A stretch of 64,000 nt of DNA from Paraburkholderia phytofirmans PsJN (GTDB lineage: Bacteria; Pseudomonadota; Gammaproteobacteria; Burkholderiales; Burkholderiaceae), in the NCBI RefSeq assembly GCF_000020125.1, contig NC_010676.1, positions 1,426,001 through 1,490,000 of the forward strand, in the 5' to 3' direction. Of this stretch, positions 50,258 through 59,745 are shown in pieces. The notes under the pieces were generated by a model. That model saw only the letters and a list, made by a program, of their open reading frames with translations, was not told where the DNA came from and did no database searches. Positions within the stretch are counted from its first letter, which is position 1. Every line of letters starts with the position of its first letter. The position numbers and the translations under genes are program-made.

Positions 50258-52588
50258 ATGCACAACACGGACCGCCCGCTGCCCTCAGCCGATGCGTTGT
50301 TCGAGCACGCCGCTTGCGGCCTGCTCGTCACCGATGCCGACGGCCGCATCCTGCGCGTGAACGCGACCTTCTGCGGCTGGCTCGGCTATGAGAGCGCGGA
50401 ACTTACCGGGGCGAGGCATATCCAGGATCTGCTGAGCGCCGGCGGCAAGGTGTTCTATCAAACGCACTGGGCGCCGCTTCTGCAAATGCAGGGTTCAGTG
50501 GCCGAGGTCAAGCTGAACATGGCGCATCGCGACGGCCACATGGTGCCGATGCTGCTCAACGCGGTGCGCCACTGTCATGGCGACGTGACTTACCTCGAAG
50601 TAGCGGTGCTGATCGTCGCCGACCGTCATAAGTACGAGCAGGAGCTGCTGCTCGCGCGGCGCAATGCCGAGGCGTCCGTGGCCGCGCATCAGCGCGCGCA
50701 GCGCGAACTGCAGGAAAGCCGCGACGTGCTGAGTCTCGCCATGCGCGGCGCGCGCATGGGCGCGTGGTCGCACGAGCCGAAATCGGGCAAGTTCTGGTGG
50801 AGCCGCGAACTCGAAGCGCTCGCAGGCTACGCCGAAGGCCGTTTTGCCGACACGCCCGGCGGCTTTTTCGAACTGATTCATCCAGGCGATCTGATCGCGC
50901 TGAACGAGGCAGTGGACCACGCGGTGGAAAGCGGCGACGACTATGTCGCCGAGTTCCGCTTTCTGCACGCGAGCGGCGACTGGTGCTGGATGGAAGGCCG
51001 CGGGCGCGCCACTTACGACCGCCACGGCGAGCCGCTGACGATCTACGGCCTCGGCATCGACATCACCGAACGCAAGGAAGCGCAGACGGTCCTGCTGCGT
51101 CAGGCGGCAATCTTCGAGCACCTGAGCGACGCGATTGTGATCACCGATCTGCGCGGCAATATCACCGACTTCAACGTGGGCGGCGAACGCATGCTGGGTT
51201 ATCGCATGCGCGAGATTCTCGGCAAGCCGGTCGCGCTCTTCCTCCCGCCGGAAGAGACACTGAACATTCGCCGCGAAGCACTTGCCGCCCTCGCCGCCGA
51301 AGGCACCTGGCGCGGCGAATTGCCATTCGTGCGGCGCGACGGTTCGCGCGGCGTGTGCGAGACCGTGATCAAGCCGCTCGCCAACGCGCGCGGCGATATC
51401 TACGGCGCGGTCAGCATCAATCGCGACATTACCGGCCGCCGGCATGCCGAACAGCAACTCACGCGGCTGAATCTCGAACTCTCGAAGGCCGATCGCCGCA
51501 AGGACGAATTCCTCGCCACGCTCGCACACGAACTGCGCAATCCGCTCGCGCCGATGCGCAACGTGCTCGAGATTCTGCGCCTGAAGGAATTCGCCGATCC
51601 GCAGTTAAGCTGGTCGCGCGACGTGTTCGACCGGCAACTCCAGCACATGACGCATCTGGTCGACGACCTGCTGGAAGTCTCGCGTATCACGCAGGGCAAG
51701 CTGGAGTTGCGCAAACAACGTCTTGAACTGGCGCGTGCGATGCAGTCGGCCATGGAAGCCGCGCGGCCGACCGTGCAGGCCTCGTCGCACCATCTGAGCG
51801 TGACGCTGCCCCGCGAGCCGCTCTATCTGGTCGCCGATCCCACGCGCCTGTCGCAAATGATCCTGAATCTGCTGAACAACGCCGCCAAGTACACGCCGCC
51901 CGGCGGCACCATTTCACTCGCGGCGGAACGCGACGGCGACGAGGCGGTGATCGTCGTGCGCGATTCCGGCATCGGCATTCCGGCCGAGCATCTGAACAGC
52001 GTGTTCGAAATGTTCTCGCAACTCGCGCCGGCGTTGGACCGCTCGCAAGGCGGACTCGGCATCGGCCTCGCGCTGGTGCGCGGCCTCGCGGAACTGCATG
52101 GCGGCACGGTTGCGGCCTTCAGTGACGGTCCCGGCAAAGGCAGCGAATTCGTGATCCGGCTGCCGGTGACGAAAGCCGCAATGCAGCCGTCCGATAGCGC
52201 GCCGGTCGAGGTGCCGCACGCGGGCGGCCTGCGAGTCGTGATCGTCGACGACAATGCGGACGCCGCCGAAAGCCTCGCGATGGTGCTCGGACTCGAAGGC
52301 CATGAGGTGCGCACGGCCGGCGACGGTCTTGCCGGTCTCGAACTGATTGGCGCATTCGAGCCGCAGGCGGTGATACTCGACATCGGCTTGCCGCAACTGA
52401 ACGGCTATGAAGTGGCGCGGCGGATTCGCCAGGATTATCCGGACGCGGGCATTGTGCTGATCGCCGTCACCGGCTGGGGCCAGCAACAGGACAAGCAGAC
52501 GGCTCTCGCCGCGGGCTTCGACCATCACTTCACGAAGCCGGTCGATCCAGGCGAGTTGCAGCGGGTGTTGAGCCGGCAGCGGGTATGA
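50258..52588 (+). CDS. PAS-PAS-PAS hybrid histidine kinase with receiver
   Basis: 776-residue cytoplasmic kinase, no membrane segments. Three PAS domains lie at about 8-125 (LFEHAACGLLVTDADGRILR), 150-275 (ending GLGIDITERK) and 280-400 (IFEHLSDAIVITDLRG). The kinase core follows, with phosphoacceptor H424 in LAHELRNPLAP, N-box NLLNNAAKYTPPGG and GGLGIGLALV. The receiver has acceptor D708 in VILDIGLPQLNG. It starts four bases after the RsbQ-like hydrolase stop. The first PAS domain is the likely input from the hydrolase, as in RsbP; no output regulator is adjacent. Confidence 0.92.
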   Translation: MHNTDRPLPSADALFEHAACGLLVTDADGRILRVNATFCGWLGYESAELTGARHIQDLLSAGGKVFYQTHWAPLLQMQGSVAEVKLNMAHRDGHMVPMLLNAVRHCHGDVTYLEVAVLIVADRHKYEQELLLARRNAEASVAAHQRAQRELQESRDVLSLAMRGARMGAWSHEPKSGKFWWSRELEALAGYAEGRFADTPGGFFELIHPGDLIALNEAVDHAVESGDDYVAEFRFLHASGDWCWMEGRGRATYDRHGEPLTIYGLGIDITERKEAQTVLLRQAAIFEHLSDAIVITDLRGNITDFNVGGERMLGYRMREILGKPVALFLPPEETLNIRREALAALAAEGTWRGELPFVRRDGSRGVCETVIKPLANARGDIYGAVSINRDITGRRHAEQQLTRLNLELSKADRRKDEFLATLAHELRNPLAPMRNVLEILRLKEFADPQLSWSRDVFDRQLQHMTHLVDDLLEVSRITQGKLELRKQRLELARAMQSAMEAARPTVQASSHHLSVTLPREPLYLVADPTRLSQMILNLLNNAAKYTPPGGTISLAAERDGDEAVIVVRDSGIGIPAEHLNSVFEMFSQLAPALDRSQGGLGIGLALVRGLAELHGGTVAAFSDGPGKGSEFVIRLPVTKAAMQPSDSAPVEVPHAGGLRVVIVDDNADAAESLAMVLGLEGHEVRTAGDGLAGLELIGAFEPQAVILDIGLPQLNGYEVARRIRQDYPDAGIVLIAVTGWGQQQDKQTALAAGFDHHFTKPVDPGELQRVLSRQRV

Positions 52589-52709
52589 GCGATGAACGCG
52601 CCTTGTTAAACTGACGCGATTTTCGCCCACCGCCCTTCCTTTATGTTTATCGACACCGCCGCCCTCCTCACTTGCGAAACCATTTCGCCACGCACCGGCA
52701 CGCCTGCCC

Positions 52710-53813
52710 ATGCTTGACGACGCTCAGGTCACGCGCACCCTGGCTTCGCGCGGCATCGTGCCCGACGCGAGCCAGCGCGAAGCGATCGCCGCGCTCGTCA
52801 CATTGCTCGACGCGAGCGGACAGCGCGCGAGTTCCGATCCGACACCGCAGCATCAGGGCGTGTATTGCTATGGGCTGCCCGGGCGCGGCAAGAGTCTGGT
52901 GGTCGATACGGTGTTCGAGCTGGCAACCTGCCGCAAGCGGCGTCTGCATTTCCACGAATTTCTGCGTGAGATGAACCGGCGGCTCGTGAGCGAGCCGCGC
53001 GGCGACGACCGGCTCGGCTCGGTGTCGCGGCAATGGCTCGACGGTATCGAACTGCTGTGCTTCGACGAATTCCATGTGCACGATATCGCCGACGCATTCC
53101 TGATGGGCCGCTTTCTCGATACCGCGATCGGTCTCGGCACACGTATCGTGCTCACCTCGAACTACGCGCCGGAAGGCCTGCTGTCAGACCCGGAGTTTCA
53201 CGAGCGTTTTCTGCCGACCATCGAACAGATCGAGCGCTGCTTCACCGTGATTCATTTCGACGGCGCGCGCGACTACCGTTTCGGCGGCGAAGAAGCGCAA
53301 GTGCCGCATTTCTTCGCGCCGCTCGATGCCGCCACCCGGGAAACCTTGCTGCGGATTTTCGTGCGCTATGAAGGCAGCGAAACGCTGGATCCGGTCACGG
53401 TGAACGCGGCCGGCCGCCCGCTTGCCGCACGCGCGGCGGGTGCGGCCTTGCTGTGGGCGGACTTCGAGAATCTGTGCGTGGCGAGCCGCTCGCATCTCGA
53501 CTATCTGGATCTGGCCGAGCAGTGGCATGGTCTGATCCTCGACAATCTGCGCACGGAGTGGCTGAGCACGTCCCACACACTGCAACGGCTGATCTGGCTG
53601 GTCGATATCTTCTACGACCGCAAGCGTGCGCTGTTCATCGCGTCCGATGAACCGATCGAGGCGGCACTCAGCGGTTTGGAAGGCGCGCACGATCTGTCGC
53701 GCACGCTGAGCCGCCTAGCCGAAATGCAATCGCGCGCCTATCGCAACACGCTCGACGGAATGCGCGACGTTTCAGCGGACACGCCCGCAAATGCGCTGGA
53801 CGGTTCCGCGTAA
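52710..53813 (+). CDS. zapE: Cell division protein ZapE (AFG1-like ATPase)
   Basis: 367-residue AAA-type ATPase. The P-loop is YGLPGRGKS (residues 54-62) and Walker B is ELLCFDEFHVHDIADAF, followed by the sensor region TRIVLTSNYAPEGLL. The tail LIWLVDIFYDRKRALFIASD is the AFG1/ZapE signature. ZapE is reported to work on the Z-ring in late division and under oxygen stress. It starts 121 bases after the hybrid kinase stop. Confidence 0.93.
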   Translation: MLDDAQVTRTLASRGIVPDASQREAIAALVTLLDASGQRASSDPTPQHQGVYCYGLPGRGKSLVVDTVFELATCRKRRLHFHEFLREMNRRLVSEPRGDDRLGSVSRQWLDGIELLCFDEFHVHDIADAFLMGRFLDTAIGLGTRIVLTSNYAPEGLLSDPEFHERFLPTIEQIERCFTVIHFDGARDYRFGGEEAQVPHFFAPLDAATRETLLRIFVRYEGSETLDPVTVNAAGRPLAARAAGAALLWADFENLCVASRSHLDYLDLAEQWHGLILDNLRTEWLSTSHTLQRLIWLVDIFYDRKRALFIASDEPIEAALSGLEGAHDLSRTLSRLAEMQSRAYRNTLDGMRDVSADTPANALDGSA

Positions 53814-54021
53814 GCCTGACGACCAGGGGCGCGTTTTCTGCAAATCTTGCAAATCAATCGCAAATCCTGCGCGCCTCTGCGGATCGCCGTCATCGAGCAA
53901 AGGCCGCTATTTATAGGACGAAACGATAAAAAGCGGCCACGCGGCGCAGTTCGGGAATAGGGCCTGCTACCGCCGTTGCGGGCCCATTCTTCAGCGGATA
54001 ACGCACCGCTCTTCCCGTTCC

Positions 54022-55107
54022 ATGATCAGAACCGCTTCTGTTGCCGCGGCATTGTGCGCGGCCTGCCTCACTTCCGCTTGCGTGCATATCGGACCATCCC
54101 GCCTCAAAGCCGACCAGGTCGACTATGCGCGCGCCCTCGGCGATGCGAAGAAACGCGAGATTCTGGCGGCCGTGGTCGGGTTGCGTTACGGCGACGCGCC
54201 CGCGTTCCTGACGGTCAGCAGCATCATCGCCGCCTATACGTTCGATGCCACCGCGGGCGCCACGGCCAACGTCGGCTCCGGCAGTCAGCCGAACTACGCG
54301 CTCGCCACCGGCGGCGCGTCCTATTCGAATCACCCCACCTTCACCTTCACGCCGACCACGGGCGAAGCCTTTGCTTCGGCCTACATTCGCCCGCTTGCGC
54401 CGTCGCTGGTCTTGCCGCTTGCCGAAGGCGGCATTCCGATCGATCTGTTGTTGCGCATCACCGCGCAATCAGTGGGCGGCTTGCAGAACGGCAACGCCCT
54501 CGGCGGCGAAAACAGCGCGGGCGCGCCCGGGTTCTTCGAATTGCTGCAAGCGCTACGGCGTCTGCAACTGGCCGGCGAACTTAACGTCGAGTCGCGTCAG
54601 GCGGACGGCAAAAGCGGCGCGATGAGCGTGTATCTGGTGATGGGCGCGACCACCAGCGGCGAGTCGCCGGCCACGGCGGCCGATCTTGCGCGCGTGCGCA
54701 AACTGCTGCATCTGTCGTCGAACACAAGGACGTATGAGATCGTCTACGGGCCGTCTTCGGCATCGCAAAAGGGCGACAGGATTCCGATGGTGACACGCTC
54801 GGTGCTCGGTATCCTTTCCGATCTCGGCGCTCAGGTGCAGGTGCCGGTCGAGCGTATCAGCGATGGCTCGACCAAGCCGACCGTCGGCCTGATCGGCGGC
54901 GAGACGCGGCCGACCATCATCGTGCATTCGGGCAAGACTCCGCCTGATAATGCTTACGTGATGATCGCCTATGGACCGTCGACGTATTGGGTCGATCGCA
55001 ACGACTTCGACTCGAAATATGCCTTTACGGTCGTGCAGAATCTGATGGCGCTGGCCGAGGCCGACACAAGCAGCAAGGCGCCGGTGGTGACGATCCCGGC
55101 GAATTGA
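54022..55107 (+). CDS. Lipoprotein of unknown function
   Basis: 361-residue secreted protein. The signal peptide ends in a lipobox LTSAC, lipidated C20, so it is membrane-anchored in the envelope. The mature part contains AYTFDATAGATANVGSGSQPNY, typical of a conserved outer-membrane-like lipoprotein domain, then FFELLQALRRLQLAGELNVE. I do not recognise the family. It lies between ZapE and a bidirectional terminator and is convergent with transketolase. Confidence 0.8.
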   Translation: MIRTASVAAALCAACLTSACVHIGPSRLKADQVDYARALGDAKKREILAAVVGLRYGDAPAFLTVSSIIAAYTFDATAGATANVGSGSQPNYALATGGASYSNHPTFTFTPTTGEAFASAYIRPLAPSLVLPLAEGGIPIDLLLRITAQSVGGLQNGNALGGENSAGAPGFFELLQALRRLQLAGELNVESRQADGKSGAMSVYLVMGATTSGESPATAADLARVRKLLHLSSNTRTYEIVYGPSSASQKGDRIPMVTRSVLGILSDLGAQVQVPVERISDGSTKPTVGLIGGETRPTIIVHSGKTPPDNAYVMIAYGPSTYWVDRNDFDSKYAFTVVQNLMALAEADTSSKAPVVTIPAN

Positions 55108-55163
55108 TCGCGCGATGGCAGCGGCCAGCGGATGTGCGGGTTCGCGGATTTGCCGGGTGGCGT

Positions 55164-55201
55164 AAAAAAACCGGCGGCTCTCATCGAGCCGCCGGTTTTT
55201 C
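55164..55201. terminator. Bidirectional terminator between convergent genes
   Basis: CCGGCGGCTC at 55171-55180 and GAGCCGCCGG at 55186-55195 form a 10-base stem with loop 55181-55185. A-tract (55164-55170) and T-tract (55196-55201) flank it, so it can stop transcription from both the lipoprotein gene and the convergent transketolase gene. Confidence 0.9.
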
Positions 55202-55223
55202 ATTAAGCACCTTTTCGCACCTT

Positions 55224-57308
55224 TTATTCTGGGCTGCGCTTCGACTTCACCCGCTCGATCTGCTGCTTCGCCGCCTCATACACATGCTCAGGCGTGAAGC
55301 CGAACTTCTTCTTCAGATCGGCGAGCGGCGCGGACGCGCCGAACGTATGCATTACCACCTGCGCGCCGAGGCGGCCCACATAGCGGTCCCAGCCAAGCGA
55401 GGCAGCCTGCTCGACGGCGACACGCGCGTGCACGTCCGACGGCAACACCGATTCCTGATACGCCTCGTCCTGGCGCTCGAAGATGTCCCACGACGGCATC
55501 GACACCACTCGCGCCGCGATGCCCTCGCCCTTGAGCTTCTCGTACACGTCGACGCACACCGAGAGTTCGCTGCCTGTCGCCATCAGGATCACTTGCGGCT
55601 TCTGTCCGTCGGCTGCATCGGCGAGCACATAAGCGCCCTTCCGCGTGCCGCTGGCGGCGGCATAGCGGCTGCGGTCCAAGGTGGGCAACGCCTGGCGCGA
55701 CACCACGATGCACGACGGCCGCCGCGGATCCGACAGCGCCGCACGCCAGGCCTCGGCGACTTCGTTGGCATCGCCCGGGCGCAGCACGGTGAGCCCCGGC
55801 ACGCCGCGTAGCGAAGCCAGTTGCTCGATCGGCTGATGGGTCGGACCGTCTTCGCCCACGCCGATCGAATCGTGCGTGAACACGAAGATGGACGGCACTT
55901 CCATGATGGCCGAGAGGCGGATCGGCGGCTTCATGTAGTCGCTGAAAATCAGGAACGTGGAGCCGAAGGGACGCAGATTCGACAGCGCGAGGCCGTTCAC
56001 CGCCGCGCCCATCGCGTGTTCGCGAATGCCGAAGTGCAGATTGCAGCCGCCGTAGCTATCGTGCTCGAAGCTGCCCGCGCCCTCGAATTTCAGGTTGGTT
56101 TTGGTGGACGGCGAGAGATCGGCGGCGCCGCCGATCATCCACGGCACGCGCGCGGCAATCGCGTTGAGCACCTTGCCCGACGAATCGCGTGACGCGACGC
56201 CCTTCGGGTCGGCATCGAACGTGGGGATGTCGCTGTCCCAGCCCGCCGGCAATTCGTGTGCTTCCATCTGCGCGAATTCACGCGCGAGTTCCGGGTACTT
56301 CTTGTTGTAGGCGTCGTACTGCGCCTGCCACGCCTCGCGCGCCGCCTTGCCGCGCGCGCCGATGCCCGCCGCGAAGCGCTCGTGCACGCCGTCGGGCACA
56401 TAGAAGAATTTGTCCTCGGGCCAGCCGTACGCCTTCTTGGTGAGCGCCACTTCATCGACGCCGAGCGCTTCGCCGTGCGCCGACGACGTGTCCTGCTTGT
56501 GCGGCGAGCCCCAGCCGATAATGCTATGCGCGACGATCAGCGTCGGCCTGTCGGTAATGCTTTTCGCCTCGACGATAGCGGCTTCGAGCGCGGCGGCGTC
56601 GTTGGCGTCGTTCACGCGCAGCGTATGCCAGTTGTAGCCGCGGAACCGGGTTTCCACGTCGTCGCTGTACGCGAGGTCCGTGTGGCCTTCGATCGTCACG
56701 CGGTTGCTGTCGTAGATCCAGATCAGATTGGACAGTTTCAGATGCCCGGCGAGCGAGGCCGCTTCATGCGAGATGCCTTCCATCATGTCGCCGTCGCCGC
56801 ATAGCGCGTAGACGCGATGGTCGAAGAGCTGCGCATCCGGCTTGTTGAAGTGGCTCTCGCACCAGCGCCCCGCCATCGCCATGCCGACGCTGTTGCCGAG
56901 TCCCTGGCCGAGCGGGCCGGTGGTGGTCTCGACGCCGGTAGTCATGCGGTACTCGGGGTGCCCCGGCGTATTGCTGTCGATCTGACGGAAATGCTCGATG
57001 TCGTTCAGCGAGACGGCGGGCGCGCCGGTGGGCCTGCCCGCGTCGTCCACGGCTTTCACATTGGCCAGATGCAGCAGCGAATACAGCAGCATCGACGCAT
57101 GCCCCGCCGAGAGCACGAAACGGTCGCGGTTCGGCCACAACGGCTCGTCGGGATCGTACACAAGATGGTTTTGCCACAGATGATAGGCCACAGGTGCCAG
57201 TGCCATCGGCGTGCCGGGGTGACCGGAATTGGCCTTTTGCACAGCGTCCATCGACAGCGTGCGGATCGTGTTGATACACAGCTGATCGAGGGCGGGATCG
57301 TTTTGCAT
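55224..57308 (-). CDS. tkt: Transketolase
   Basis: 694-residue thiamine-diphosphate enzyme of the pentose phosphate and Calvin pathways. Motifs include SGHPGTPMALAPVAYHLW, GPLGQGLGNSVGMAMAGR, CGDGDMMEGISHEAASLAGH and THDSIGVGEDGPTHQPIEQL. Length fits complete enzymes. AAGGAGTGTCCC precedes the ATG at 57308; a longer open frame is not conserved. It works with xfp (24148) and gnd (28569) on the same sugar phosphates. Confidence 0.96.
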   Translation of the reverse strand: MQNDPALDQLCINTIRTLSMDAVQKANSGHPGTPMALAPVAYHLWQNHLVYDPDEPLWPNRDRFVLSAGHASMLLYSLLHLANVKAVDDAGRPTGAPAVSLNDIEHFRQIDSNTPGHPEYRMTTGVETTTGPLGQGLGNSVGMAMAGRWCESHFNKPDAQLFDHRVYALCGDGDMMEGISHEAASLAGHLKLSNLIWIYDSNRVTIEGHTDLAYSDDVETRFRGYNWHTLRVNDANDAAALEAAIVEAKSITDRPTLIVAHSIIGWGSPHKQDTSSAHGEALGVDEVALTKKAYGWPEDKFFYVPDGVHERFAAGIGARGKAAREAWQAQYDAYNKKYPELAREFAQMEAHELPAGWDSDIPTFDADPKGVASRDSSGKVLNAIAARVPWMIGGAADLSPSTKTNLKFEGAGSFEHDSYGGCNLHFGIREHAMGAAVNGLALSNLRPFGSTFLIFSDYMKPPIRLSAIMEVPSIFVFTHDSIGVGEDGPTHQPIEQLASLRGVPGLTVLRPGDANEVAEAWRAALSDPRRPSCIVVSRQALPTLDRSRYAAASGTRKGAYVLADAADGQKPQVILMATGSELSVCVDVYEKLKGEGIAARVVSMPSWDIFERQDEAYQESVLPSDVHARVAVEQAASLGWDRYVGRLGAQVVMHTFGASAPLADLKKKFGFTPEHVYEAAKQQIERVKSKRSPE

Positions 57309-57569
57309 GGGACACTCCTTGTTCGGCGGTTGAAGAGAAAGCCGGAACGCACCGTGTCGGCGCACCGGCGAACCGTGTTACGTGGAAGAACGCATGAGGA
57401 ACCGCTGCGAGGCTCAACGATGATGCGCCGATGCGCGCAAATCTGCACGGAGCGTTACACGCGGCATGGGGGCGGGCTTGCAGCGGGAAACGGATCTTTC
57501 AGCGGGCTTGCGATTTGGAATCCGTCCGGATCGGCGCGGACACGCAAAAGAAAACGGCGCGCGCCTGCA

Positions 57570-58115
57570 TCAAGCCGCGCGCAGCCAATGCTCGACCAGC
57601 GGACCTTGCTTGCCGTCGATCGGATCCAGCGGCGGAAAAGGCAGTGCCTCCATGGCCGCGAGTTCGTCCGGCGTCAGCGCCTCGCGGCGGATGTCCCACT
57701 GCTGGCCCTCCGGATAGCCGGCGACGACCTGGAAATGCCGCGCGAACGATTGCAGGCAGTGGCCAGTGCCGGCCGGCAGCAGGATCGCATCGCCGGCGGA
57801 TAGCGTCACCACTCTGCCGCCTGGACCGCCGATGATCACCTGCGCGGAGCCATCCGTCACGCCAAGTATTTCATGCGCTGTGGCGTGGAAATGGTGATAG
57901 TCGAAAATGCCGTCGCGCCACTGCGGCGGCCATGCATTGCCTTCGAAAAGGAGTTCGAAGGCGGCCGCGAGGTCGCCGCTCTCCGGCAAGAGCGCGCGCC
58001 GGTAGATCACGACAGGCAGGTGGCGATTATTCGGCACCCAGTCGTGCGGCTTGAGCATGAAGGCTTCGTACTCGGTTTTCGCGGCGTCGAATCCATGCTT
58101 TGAATCGTTGAACAT
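57570..58115 (-). CDS. Cupin protein, YjlB-like
   Basis: 181-residue cupin. The metal site pattern YHHFHATAHEILGVTDGSAQV and the later LSAGDAILLPAGTGHCL (H-x-H, E and H) match the two cupin motifs. The family is YjlB-like, of unknown reaction. The ATG at 58115 has CAAGGAG before it. An in-frame upstream extension to 58294 lacks a ribosome site and is rejected. It reads in the same direction as transketolase, which starts 262 bases downstream. Confidence 0.85.
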   Translation of the reverse strand: MFNDSKHGFDAAKTEYEAFMLKPHDWVPNNRHLPVVIYRRALLPESGDLAAAFELLFEGNAWPPQWRDGIFDYHHFHATAHEILGVTDGSAQVIIGGPGGRVVTLSAGDAILLPAGTGHCLQSFARHFQVVAGYPEGQQWDIRREALTPDELAAMEALPFPPLDPIDGKQGPLVEHWLRAA

Positions 58116-58373
58116 GGTTTGCTCCTTGGCGTCCTGAAGATCGCAGTGCTCCGTTGAAGCCGGCGTCGAAGACACTCTGCTCGTCGGCTCGGGCGTTCTT
58201 TTCAGGGCCGCATGAAGCGCGCCCGCCCTGGCATCCGCTTCTTTTCTGGCGTGTTTGTACGCGCTGCCGTGACGATGGACGAATTTTGCAAACATATGAG
58301 GTATTGATCGCTGGTTACGCCGGCTCGCATGGCATCGCCGCGACGGTCGAGGGCCGCGCAAGCCGGATATGGG

Positions 58374-58544
58374 TCAGCCGCCGCCGATGCCTTGCAGCAC
58401 CTTGCCCGTGCCGCCGCACATCGCGCATTGTTTGCCGTCCACCGTGCCGGTGCCGCGACACGTGGCGCACGTGTCTTCGCCGACGCCGGGTGCATCGGGC
58501 GATGCTTCGTCGCCGGGATTCAGCGGTTCGTTTTCGTGTTGCAT
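58374..58544 (-). CDS. Mini zinc-finger protein with two CxxCxGxG motifs
   Basis: 56-residue protein. The C-terminal half carries CATCRGTG (C26, C29) and CAMCGGTG (C40, C43), which is one DnaJ-type zinc-binding unit. The N-terminal half is acidic and probably disordered. The ribosome site TGGAGGGAGAG is very strong, so translation is likely. DnaJ-type fingers bind unfolded proteins or Zn; no J-domain is present, so it cannot recruit DnaK by itself. Confidence 0.82.
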   Translation of the reverse strand: MQHENEPLNPGDEASPDAPGVGEDTCATCRGTGTVDGKQCAMCGGTGKVLQGIGGG

Positions 58545-58596
58545 GAATCTCTCCCTCCAGTTCCTGGCTTCTAGTTTCAAGCCAGCGTACGCCGCT

Positions 58597-58857
58597 TCAT
58601 TCCTTGTGCTGCGATTCACGTCCGCCGCCTCCGGGCGGCTCCGCATGCGTGTCGGTGCCGAGGGGCACTTCGGCGGTTTGTGCCGGGCGCTCGTTCGAGC
58701 GCGGCGGATTGGTCGCTTTATCGACGCCGGTCTGCTCGACAGGCTCGATGCCAAGCGGGCTGGGTTCGATATAGTGCGCGCCGCTCGGCTTGTTGCGCTG
58801 TTTGACCTCGTCCGTGACCAACGCGTCCAGCTCGTCCTGCGATTTGATGTTCTGCAT
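58597..58857 (-). CDS. Small hydrophilic protein of unknown function
   Basis: 86-residue protein, rich in Glu, Pro and Gly. It starts with MQNIKSQDELDALVTDEVKQ, a likely helix, and the rest is probably disordered. GAGGAG precedes the ATG at 58857. It is followed by the mini zinc-finger gene 52 bases later. No family recognised. Confidence 0.7.
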   Translation of the reverse strand: MQNIKSQDELDALVTDEVKQRNKPSGAHYIEPSPLGIEPVEQTGVDKATNPPRSNERPAQTAEVPLGTDTHAEPPGGGGRESQHKE

Positions 58858-59012
58858 GTGGCTCTCCTCGTGAACTCGAATACAGGTTCGATGCAGCAAC
58901 ATCCGGTCCCTCTCCGTCAACTCGTTCATTTCACGTGAACGGCCGGCTGGGCACGGCCGTTGCGGAAAATGCGCTGAAGCTCTGGACCGACATTTGTAAA
59001 AAGGAGATCCTC

Positions 59013-59249
59013 ATGACGATGACGACGATTCGCGTGTCCGATACCGAAGTGCAAGTCGAACGCACTTTGTACACATTCGCGCAAAAGAACGACGCGGATG
59101 CATTCCAGCGCTGCCTCGCCGATTCTTCGATCGACAGTTGCTACCGCACCCATCCGCCACTCTCGGCGCAACCGACCCTGCCTGACGCACAACCCGACGA
59201 CCCCGCCCGCGGCAGCACGATTTCTCCGTCGCTCGGCGGCATGCCATAA
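59013..59249 (+). CDS. Small protein of unknown function
   Basis: 78-residue protein. A short beta-like start (TTIRVSDTEVQVERTLYTFA) is followed by a proline- and aspartate-rich tail. The strong ribosome site AAAAGGAGATCC precedes ATG 59013. It is divergent from the hydrophilic protein at 58597. No family recognised. Confidence 0.7.
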   Translation: MTMTTIRVSDTEVQVERTLYTFAQKNDADAFQRCLADSSIDSCYRTHPPLSAQPTLPDAQPDDPARGSTISPSLGGMP

Positions 59250-59300
59250 GTCAATCGGTCTCTCCGGCGGCGCGCTTACGCCGCCAGTCGGCACATACTC

Positions 59301-59546
59301 TCACTTCTCAGGGCTCGCACGATCCGCGGCCACGATCTCCCGGCCATAGTCGATTGCGGCGCGGCGCGCTTCGTCGGCGGTCGCGTAGGGCCCGATTTCG
59401 GGCGCGCCATCGAATGGAAACAGAATTTTTCGATCTGCTTTTCTGACGACCTTCAGTCCACCTACGTAACGGCCGTCGCCTGTTCCGTGATAGCTGGCGT
59501 AAATCTCGAAGTTGTCGTCGGCAACGTCGGCCTTATGTCGCGCCAT
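59301..59546 (-). CDS. Small conserved-type protein of unknown function
   Basis: 81-residue protein with an alpha-beta pattern: NFEIYASYHGTGDGRYVGGL, KILFPFDGAPEIGPYATADE and a C-terminal helix ARRAAIDYGREIV. It resembles short orphan proteins of Burkholderiaceae; the family is not named here. GGGAAAGAC precedes the ATG. It is convergent with the gene at 59013. Confidence 0.72.
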   Translation of the reverse strand: MARHKADVADDNFEIYASYHGTGDGRYVGGLKVVRKADRKILFPFDGAPEIGPYATADEARRAAIDYGREIVAADRASPEK

Positions 59547-59745
59547 TTGTCTTTCCCTTATCCCTGCACTTCAGTGCGTCATGTTCCGTGTGATATCGCG
59601 GCGCCTACCACCGCTGTGGCGTACGCGCTTGCGATGGTCGAGCAATAGCTGTTCCACACGGCGCGCCCGCGTTGCGGGCGGCTCGCGCCAGTGGCATGCC
59701 GGTTGCGGTTTGATGGTGACGCACACGCAGCACACCACGGAGACG

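Noticed and set aside
58116..58294. In-frame N-terminal extension of the cupin gene
   Set aside because: It has no ribosome site, does not match the family start, and a good AAGGAG lies just before 58115.
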